Origin: Bacteriovoracaceae bacterium
GTDB taxonomy: Bacteria > Bdellovibrionota > UBA1018
Assembly: GCA_947500275.1 (NCBI GenBank)
Contig: CANMSW010000030.1
Location: 1 to 13,558, forward strand
Length of the DNA stretch: 13,558 nucleotides
Direction of reading: 5' to 3'
Below are positions 1-5,250 of this stretch, piece by piece. The position numbers were made by a program, and so were the translations under genes. Position 1 is the stretch's first letter; the number at the start of each line of letters is the position of its first letter. A model generated the notes under the pieces. The model ran no database searches and was not told the origin of the DNA. It saw only the letters and a program-made list of their open reading frames with translations.

Positions 1-597
1 AGGTGAAATGACGGTGAAGGGGGTCTTTTCACCCAGTTGCTCGACGAGTTCTAAGGCAATCGTACCGTCTGCGGCAATCGTCTCGACCGAGTCGAATCCG
101 TGAAGGGTTAAGCTTCCCCGCTCGCGTTCCAGTTTTGCAACCGTTTCGAACCGACTTTCGAAAGTCGTTCCACAGAAGACCACTTCTGCACCCAAGGCAC
201 GAGTGCGCTCCACTTTGTAGGCCGCTGTGTCGTCCGTCATCACAATGCAAGCTTGAACACCCAGCTTTTTTGCGGCCCAGGCCGTGGCCTGAGCGAAATT
301 TCCAGACGAGGTCGTGAGCACGCCCCGGGCACGCGCCTCTTCCAAATTGCAAAGGATACCGTTGAGAGCGGGGCGTACCTTGTAAGCGCCGGTGGGCTGG
401 CGCGATTCGAGCTTCAAGTAGACGTCGCGTTTCAATCTTTCCGAGAGGTGCAGGGATCTCAGAAGAGGCGTGGGGCCAGGAAGGTGAGGGGCGATTCGGG
501 CGTGCGCCTCACGTGCCAAAGTGAGCCAAGGGAGGGAGTCGACGCCGCGCATGTCGTTATTGTTTTCCACCCAGCCATCCTGGCTCACTCCCTTCAT
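1..597 (-). CDS. PLP-dependent threonine/serine dehydratase-like enzyme, N-terminal part (truncated by window edge)
   Basis: Translating the minus strand from 597 gives about 199 residues with no stop down to base 1, so the C-terminus lies outside the window. The protein has the hallmarks of fold-type II PLP enzymes of the threonine ammonia-lyase/serine racemase group. One segment reads YLKLESRQPTGAYKVRPALN, where the lysine of AYKVRP matches the Schiff-base lysine of the usual SFKxRGA motif. It is followed by TSSGNFAQATAWAAKKLGV, the phosphate/substrate loop normally SxGNHAQG. Near the edge, DGTIALEL matches the family's GQGTIGLEI. The family deaminates threonine or serine to 2-oxoacids, or racemises serine; the substrate cannot be decided without the C-terminal half. 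GNF replaces the usual GNH, a small departure. The start is uncertain: ATGs at 615, 597 and 552 are all in frame and none has a strong ribosome binding site; I chose 597. It is divergent from the SIMPL gene with only 65 bases between starts. Confidence 0.85.
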   Translation of the reverse strand, partial: MKGVSQDGWVENNNDMRGVDSLPWLTLAREAHARIAPHLPGPTPLLRSLHLSERLKRDVYLKLESRQPTGAYKVRPALNGILCNLEEARARGVLTTSSGNFAQATAWAAKKLGVQACIVMTDDTAAYKVERTRALGAEVVFCGTTFESRFETVAKLERERGSLTLHGFDSVETIAADGTIALELVEQLGEKTPFTVISP

Positions 598-632
598 TGC
601 TTTCAAGCGCGTCATTGCAGAGAATGAGTTCA

Positions 633-638
633 ATTTTA
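633..638 (-). promoter_or_regulatory. Possible -10 element for the dehydratase gene
   Basis: On the minus strand the 65-base divergent spacer contains TAAAAT, five of six matches to the sigma-70 -10 hexamer. It would put transcription start near 626, about 30 bases before the ATG at 597. No convincing -35 hexamer lies at the right distance, so this is a weak call. Confidence 0.25.
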
Positions 639-662
639 AACCGCTCTTCCGGAGGATCCATC

Positions 663-1376
663 ATGCGCGCGCACATCCTTTTACTCTCCATGACTTTAGC
701 ACTGGCCTCGCAAGTGGCCGAGTCCGCCGAGCATTCCGTAACCGTGACGGGCACTTGTCAGCGATCCGTGGTTCCGGATCGCAGCTCGATCCGTTTAACA
801 GCTCAAGCTCAGGATAAGGACCTCAAGACTGCAACTCGTGATGCGACCCGGATTTATGAGTCCACTCGGGACGCCGTAAAAAAGCTCTCGCTCGAAGACT
901 TCGAACTCACGACAGCGGAGTACTCCGTCGAAGAGGTTCGCGAATGGGAAAATAATCGTTCAGTTTCTAAGGGTTTTCGGGCGCGGATGGGGCTTGAGGT
1001 TTCTACTTCTTCCGTTCAGAAAATGGGGGAAGTGATCTCGATTGCGAGCCGTGAAGGAATAAAAGACGTCGGGGCACTTGTGAGTTTTGTTTCGTCGGCG
1101 AAAATGCGGAAAGAGCAAGCAGCCTGCCTCGAGGACGCGGCTAAGGATGCGCGTAGTCGAGCTGAAAAATTGGCAAGTGCGCTGGGCGTAACGGTTGGGA
1201 CAGTCGCTTCGGTTTCCGAAGCGGGACTAATCGATTCGAGTCCGATGCCGAAACAGGGCGCCATGCTGATGGCGCGTGCGGTCCCTGAGTCCGGTGATAT
1301 GATGCCGCCTCCGTCGGTAGAGCCAGGGAAGCGTGAGATCAATGTTTCAGTCCGCGTCGAGTTTGTCTTGAATTGA
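663..1376 (+). CDS. Secreted SIMPL-domain (DUF541) protein
   Basis: The product is 237 residues. I start it at 663 and not at the upstream in-frame ATG because GGAGG (651-655) sits 7 bases before this ATG and the resulting N-terminus is a clean signal peptide (MRAHILLLSMTLALASQVAESA, cleaved near residue 22). The mature part opens with HSVTVTGTCQRSVVPDRSSI, the typical SIMPL/DUF541 beginning (VSVTGxGxxxxxPDxAxI). It has a central alternating strand/helix pattern and ends in INVSVRVEFVLN, the family's closing beta strand. SIMPL proteins are periplasmic or outer-membrane-associated (E. coli YggE, BP26 of Brucella) and can form ring-like oligomers; their exact role is unclear, with links to oxidative-stress protection in YggE. 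The stop codon lies inside the Shine-Dalgarno of the next gene, so the two are probably cotranscribed. Confidence 0.88.
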   Translation: MRAHILLLSMTLALASQVAESAEHSVTVTGTCQRSVVPDRSSIRLTAQAQDKDLKTATRDATRIYESTRDAVKKLSLEDFELTTAEYSVEEVREWENNRSVSKGFRARMGLEVSTSSVQKMGEVISIASREGIKDVGALVSFVSSAKMRKEQAACLEDAAKDARSRAEKLASALGVTVGTVASVSEAGLIDSSPMPKQGAMLMARAVPESGDMMPPPSVEPGKREINVSVRVEFVLN

Positions 1377-1387
1377 AGGTTTTTCAT

Positions 1388-2251
1388 ATGGTCACCCCCA
1401 CGAGCCGATTTGTTGAAGCTAATGGGATTCGCTTCCACTGCTTAGTGGCGGGCGATCCGGAAAAGCCATTGGTTTTATTGCTTCACGGTTTCCCGGAGTT
1501 TTCATTTTCGTGGCGATATCAATTCGAGATGCTTTCGAAATCGCATTATGTGGTCGCCCCTGATCTTCGGGGTTACGGGGCAACTGCTAAGCCTGCCAGT
1601 CGAAAAGCATATCAAATGAAGCACCTCGAAGACGACGTCTACGCACTGATCGCAGCGCTCGGTTACCCAAGTTGCGTCTTGGTGGGGCATGATTGGGGGG
1701 GCGCTGTTGCTTGGGCCGCGGTCGATCGAAAACCCGAGCTCTTTGAAAAGCTGGTCGTGATGAATTGTCCACATCCGGCCCGCTTTACACACGCACTGCT
1801 CTTCAATGTTCGCCAGGTGTTTCGCAGTTGGTACATGTTCTTCTTTCAGTTGCCGAAGCTACCCGAGTGGTGGTTGTCCCGTGGCCAATTTGCCAATATC
1901 AAACGCGCCTTTCGGGGAATGACGACGCGGCCTGAAGCCTTTGGTCCTGACGTGCTGGACGCCTATGCACGGAACGCTGCCCAGCCGGGAGCACTCACAG
2001 CCATGCTGAACTATTATCGCGCGATGTTCTCGCCGGCGAATCTGTTTCGGAAATGGCGGCGGATCACAGTTCCGACCTTAGTGATTTGGGGAGAGCAGGA
2101 TGCGGCCCTTGGGGTTGAGCTTCTCGCGGGAACCCATCGTTATTTTCCAGAGCTTTCCATCCGCAAAATTCCCAATGCCTCACACTGGGTTCAGCAAGAT
2201 GCCCCCGAGGAGGTGAATGCGTGCTTGGAGGGTTTCCTCGGGGGCGATTAA
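1388..2251 (+). CDS. Alpha/beta hydrolase, epoxide hydrolase-like
   Basis: The product is 287 residues, the normal size for soluble epoxide hydrolase and haloalkane dehalogenase-like enzymes. The ATG at 1388 is preceded by GAAGG (1374-1378) at 9 bases; an upstream in-frame TTG at 1373 overlaps the previous stop and is less likely. Landmarks are the oxyanion motif HGFPEFSFSWR (33-43), DLRGYG (59-64), and the nucleophile elbow GHDWGG with Asp102. The acidic residue is in WGEQDAAL and the catalytic histidine in NASHWVQQDAPEEV near the C-terminus. Asp as nucleophile, together with HGFPE, indicates epoxide hydrolase over esterase. The lid contains LNYYRAMF, whose tyrosine fits the epoxide-polarising tyrosine of that family. 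There is no signal peptide, so it should be cytoplasmic. The physiological epoxide or ester substrate is unknown. It follows the SIMPL gene with 11 bases between, suggesting an operon. Confidence 0.9.
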   Translation: MVTPTSRFVEANGIRFHCLVAGDPEKPLVLLLHGFPEFSFSWRYQFEMLSKSHYVVAPDLRGYGATAKPASRKAYQMKHLEDDVYALIAALGYPSCVLVGHDWGGAVAWAAVDRKPELFEKLVVMNCPHPARFTHALLFNVRQVFRSWYMFFFQLPKLPEWWLSRGQFANIKRAFRGMTTRPEAFGPDVLDAYARNAAQPGALTAMLNYYRAMFSPANLFRKWRRITVPTLVIWGEQDAALGVELLAGTHRYFPELSIRKIPNASHWVQQDAPEEVNACLEGFLGGD

Positions 2252-2317
2252 AAGGGGCGAGATTTACGGGGGGGTGTATCAGCTAGTGAGATTCGCAATA
2301 GTTTTTATAAGTTAACG

Positions 2318-2334
2318 AAAATAATCATTATTTT
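2318..2334. promoter_or_regulatory. Perfect AT-rich palindrome, possible repressor operator (Fur-box-like)
   Basis: AAAATAAT-C-ATTATTTT is a perfect 8+1+8 inverted repeat in the gap between the hydrolase and the metalloprotease-like lipoprotein. Its core resembles the right two hexamers of the Fur consensus (GATAAT, C, ATTATC). Extended to 19 bases, about 13 positions agree, which is borderline. TATAAG, a good -10-like hexamer, lies just upstream at 2306-2311, though without a clear -35. It may be a binding site for Fur or another dimeric regulator; identity is inference. Confidence 0.4.
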
Positions 2335-2374
2335 GGGGTACTTCAATGCCCCGCTCTGAAGTGTTTATCAAATA

Positions 2375-2402
2375 TTGAGTTATTCGCATTCTGGGATAGA
2401 AA
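2375..2402 (+). promoter_or_regulatory. Possible promoter for the HELGH lipoprotein gene
   Basis: TTGAGT (2375-2380) and TAGAAA (2397-2402) are separated by 16 bases; each matches its sigma-70 hexamer at four of six positions. A start near 2409 would leave a leader of about 60 bases containing the hairpin at 2420-2448. This is a weak prediction. Confidence 0.25.
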
Positions 2403-2419
2403 GCGCCTCATTCAAAAAA

Positions 2420-2454
2420 AGGCCGAGAGGAATCCTGTTCCTCAGCCTCGTTTT
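2420..2454 (+). terminator. Leader hairpin with T-tract directly before a Shine-Dalgarno
   Basis: GAGGAA (2427-2432) pairs with TTCCTC (2438-2443) around a 5-base loop. An outer AGGC (2420-2423) pairs with GCCT (2445-2448) across a small asymmetric internal loop. Seven A bases precede it, and CG plus TTTT follow. The T-run merges into the ribosome binding site AAGGAG (2455-2460) of the gene at 2469. It may end transcripts of the upstream hydrolase, act as a leader attenuator, or merely be a 5' UTR structure; the short T-run makes strong termination doubtful. Confidence 0.4.
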
Positions 2455-2468
2455 AAGGAGAACTGTCC

Positions 2469-3908
2469 ATGTCCCACCCCCTGTTGTCCTCTTGGGCCGC
2501 GTTGCTGCCCGCCGCTTTCATGTTGAGCGGCTGCAATCAGATTAGCGAGCTGATTTCGAGTCGGGTCGATTGGAGTTCTAGGGCCCAGCTTTCCGGTGCT
2601 TTTGCGCAAGAGTTCGAAGTTTTCTACGAAGGGAACCCCCTTCCTCGCGCTACGGTCGAGTCAGACTGTAAGCCCTACCTCAAGTATTTTGAGCAGGTGA
2701 ATTTCGAGCAAACTCGGGCCCGACTCGCCGATTTGCGTGCCCACCATGGCGATGACTGTCGGAAATGGATGTACGAATACATTGATACGGATCGCGACGG
2801 GCGAACGGATTGGTATTGGAACTCCGATAAAGGTCAGTTTCAGGCTTTCGATAATGATATCGATGGCGACGACGTAGAGAACCTCGTCGATGCCGATCCG
2901 TACGACGCAAGCGTCAGAAACAGCGACTCGGACCGAAACGGAATTCCCGATCATCTGGATTGGGGATTTGCGGCGACAGGTACTCGCACCTCCGCGACAC
3001 CTGAAATGGTTGCATTACAGCGGGAACTTTACAGAAAGACAAAGATCATCGCCGTTCATCAGACCTCTCGGCATGATATTCCGACTCTGCGGGCTTTCTT
3101 AGAGACGATTCAAATCGCGTACGGTGCAGTCCTTGATTCTCACGGGGCAAGCTTCCCCAATTTGAAGTACTTCGGGGCAGAGCGCGGCGAAGCGGACAGC
3201 GGTACACTCGCCTATTTCCAGAGGGCAAAGAATAAAATTGTATTCATGGATTTGGCGCGGCGAGAATCGAGCGACTCAATATTTGGCTCGAGAGTTCCAC
3301 TCGAAGTGTATGCCGTTGCGATCCACGAACTCGGTCACGCGTTTCAGGACCTCCTCAAGGTCGAGAATGGCGGAAGAGATCTAGCGGATGAAGCGTTCCT
3401 CTCTCGGGATTGGGTCGATGGGCGATTCCGTAGTTCGAGCAAGTCGGCTTGGGAGGCACGCATCGTTGCAGAAGTGAGAGAGCGTATGGATGCCTCTGAG
3501 CGCTCAGTCGACAGTCGTTTGCTCGATGAAGTTTATGATCAACAACTCAAGAAAGTGTTGTTGATGAGAACAACAGTCGCTACGCAAAACGGAATTCTTT
3601 CGACTTATTCACTCACTTCCCCAGCTGAATATTTCGCAGAGAGTGCGGCCGCCTACGTCATGAAGACTGTATTTGCAAAGCGCTACCAACACGTTTCTTC
3701 TTCGGTTCGCAGGGCTGAGCTCTCGGATTCGATGGAAAGGCTTCTTGAAGTCCGTGACGGTTTGCGGGCTTCGAATCTCACTCCGGAAGCGGAGCGGTTT
3801 TTCGAGGAGCACCTTCACCTCAGTCGTGACCTCTCCTTCGACCGCGAAACCGTGCGTGCGGATGGCTTCCGCGGGTCTTGGGTTCGCGCGGGCCGCTCTC
3901 TTCGGTAA
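2469..3908 (+). CDS. Lipoprotein with Ca2+-loop-like repeats and an HELGH zinc-metalloprotease motif
   Basis: The product is 479 residues, starting at an ATG 8 bases after AAGGAG. The N-terminus is a lipoprotein signal with lipobox LSGC (Cys22). The next residue is Asn, so outer-membrane sorting is likely if E. coli rules apply. Residues about 104-165 contain three acidic loops: DTDRDGRTD (106-114), DNDIDGDD (128-135) and DSDRNGIPD (153-161). They look like thrombospondin type 3/EF-hand-type calcium-binding loops. The C-terminal half holds VAIHELGHAFQDLL, an HExxH zinc motif (His286, Glu287, His290). About 100 residues later comes SPAEYFAESAAAYVM, with Glu387 and Glu391 as candidate third ligands. 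That pair resembles the gluzincin arrangement of anthrax lethal factor-like (M34/ATLF) proteases, whose second motif is EFFAEAF-like. A peptidase active outside the inner membrane is inferred; the substrate is unknown. I do not recognise a named ortholog. It ends before a strong terminator and appears monocistronic. Confidence 0.85.
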   Translation: MSHPLLSSWAALLPAAFMLSGCNQISELISSRVDWSSRAQLSGAFAQEFEVFYEGNPLPRATVESDCKPYLKYFEQVNFEQTRARLADLRAHHGDDCRKWMYEYIDTDRDGRTDWYWNSDKGQFQAFDNDIDGDDVENLVDADPYDASVRNSDSDRNGIPDHLDWGFAATGTRTSATPEMVALQRELYRKTKIIAVHQTSRHDIPTLRAFLETIQIAYGAVLDSHGASFPNLKYFGAERGEADSGTLAYFQRAKNKIVFMDLARRESSDSIFGSRVPLEVYAVAIHELGHAFQDLLKVENGGRDLADEAFLSRDWVDGRFRSSSKSAWEARIVAEVRERMDASERSVDSRLLDEVYDQQLKKVLLMRTTVATQNGILSTYSLTSPAEYFAESAAAYVMKTVFAKRYQHVSSSVRRAELSDSMERLLEVRDGLRASNLTPEAERFFEEHLHLSRDLSFDRETVRADGFRGSWVRAGRSLR

Positions 3909-3929
3909 TCGGCTAGGTTAAAAAGTGAA

Positions 3930-3967
3930 AGGCCCCCCTCAGTTAAATCCTGAGGAGGGCCTTTTTT
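3930..3967. terminator. Strong bidirectional rho-independent terminator
   Basis: AGGCCCCCCTCA (3930-3941) pairs with TGAGGAGGGCCT (3951-3962) over 12 positions with one mismatch and a 9-base loop. On the plus strand a run of seven T follows, ending the lipoprotein transcript. On the minus strand the stem is followed by TTT and then a second T-rich run, so it can also serve the convergent sucB transcript, whose stop codon is 27 bases away. Confidence 0.9.
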
Positions 3968-3988
3968 TCTTTTAATAGTGAGACTCGA

Positions 3989-5218
3989 TTACATCGAGAA
4001 ACCGAGTTTCCCGACAGGATCTTCCAAGCATTCCTTCACGTGCACGAGGAAAGTAACGGCACCTTTTCCGTCGATCAGCCGGTGATCATAGGAAAGCGCC
4101 AGGTACATCATTGGGCGTGCTTCGATCTTTCCATTCACGACCATGGGGCGATCCTGGATCTTATGCATCCCCAGGATACCGCTTTGTGGAGGGTTCAAAA
4201 TAGGAGTGGAAAGGAGAGACCCGTAAACCCCACCATTGGATATCGTGAACGTTCCGCCGGTGAGGTCAGCGATTGAAAGCTTTCCATCGCGGCCTTTAAT
4301 TCCAAGCTCAGTAATCTTTTGTTCCATCTGGGCGAACGAGAGCTGGTCGGCTCCGCGAACGACTGGAACCACGAGGCCCCTTTCGGTGCCCACTGCGATC
4401 CCGACATCATAATAATCGTGATAAATGATATCGCGTCCGTCGATGGTGGCGTTGACTTCTGGGATCAGCTTGAGACCCGAAATGCACGCTTTCGTAAAAA
4501 AGCTCATGAAGCCTAAGTTCACGCCATGTTTCGCTTTGAAGGCATCTTTGTGTTGGGCCCGAAGCGCCATAACTGCGCCCATATCGACTTCGTTGAAGGT
4601 CGTGAGGATCGCAGCGTTATGCTGTGCTTGGACCAGACGCTCTGCAATGCGCTGCCGCAGCATGCTCATAGGGACGCGGCGATCGCCCGGGCGATCGGTG
4701 ACGGTCGGGGTAGGAACGGCCGGACGAGCAGGCGCCTGAACAGGTGCGCGACCGTGATCGAGGACATCCCCTTTGGTGATGCGTCCTCCTTTTCCAGTCC
4801 CGGAAATTTGCGAAGCATCCAATCCCTGCTCGCTGATCATCTTACGAGCAGCAGGCATAACGGCTGGGCCCGCAGCCATTGCACCACCAGCGACAGCTGC
4901 GCCCGCTAACATCGGGGCGCTCACAGTCGGTGCCGGAGCCTGCTTGGTCGCGGTCGGCGCCGTGGCCGACACAGCGCCAGTAGCGGCGTCATCGATTTCA
5001 GCGATTCGTTCGCCGATCGGCAACCTTTCACCTGGCTGTCTCAAGATCGAAAGAGCACCTGAGAACTCGGCGACGATTTCTACAGTCGCTTTGTCAGACT
5101 CAATTTCGCAGAGCAGATCACCGCTCTTGACCGCTTGGCCATTTTGCTTGGCCCATTTCAAAATACTGACTTCGGTGATCGACTCGCCGACGCTCGGAGT
5201 AACAACAGGATGTTTCAT
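3989..5218 (-). CDS. sucB: 2-oxoglutarate dehydrogenase E2 component, dihydrolipoyl succinyltransferase
   Basis: The product is 409 residues, the usual size for OdhB/SucB. It moves the succinyl group from the E1-bound intermediate to CoA through a swinging lipoyl arm, in the cytoplasmic 2-oxoglutarate dehydrogenase complex of the TCA cycle. Domain order is as follows. A single lipoyl domain spans about 1-77, with the lipoylated lysine in EIESDKATVEI (Lys43) and the GESITE signature typical of the 2-oxoglutarate enzyme. An Ala/Pro/Thr-rich flexible linker covers about 78-119. The peripheral subunit-binding domain spans about 120-155 (AARKMISEQGLDASQISGTG). The rest is the acyltransferase core, ending with SYDHRLIDG, where His379 and Asp383 are catalytic. 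All key residues are present. It lies 32 bases downstream of sucA in the same orientation, so translation from a shared mRNA is expected. The ribosome binding site is modest (GGA about 10 bases before the ATG). Confidence 0.97.
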   Translation of the reverse strand: MKHPVVTPSVGESITEVSILKWAKQNGQAVKSGDLLCEIESDKATVEIVAEFSGALSILRQPGERLPIGERIAEIDDAATGAVSATAPTATKQAPAPTVSAPMLAGAAVAGGAMAAGPAVMPAARKMISEQGLDASQISGTGKGGRITKGDVLDHGRAPVQAPARPAVPTPTVTDRPGDRRVPMSMLRQRIAERLVQAQHNAAILTTFNEVDMGAVMALRAQHKDAFKAKHGVNLGFMSFFTKACISGLKLIPEVNATIDGRDIIYHDYYDVGIAVGTERGLVVPVVRGADQLSFAQMEQKITELGIKGRDGKLSIADLTGGTFTISNGGVYGSLLSTPILNPPQSGILGMHKIQDRPMVVNGKIEARPMMYLALSYDHRLIDGKGAVTFLVHVKECLEDPVGKLGFSM

Positions 5219-5250
5219 AGAGTTCTGTTCCGTTTCGTTTCTATTCAGAC

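Noticed and set aside
29..352. Minus-strand open frame of 107 codons and overlapping plus-strand frames at the left edge
   Set aside because: They lie in other frames of the PLP-enzyme gene, whose motifs and uninterrupted frame to base 1 identify the true coding frame.
597..662. Upstream ATG at 597 as start of the SIMPL protein
   Set aside because: The added 22 residues would precede a normal signal peptide, and GGAGG sits correctly before the ATG at 663.
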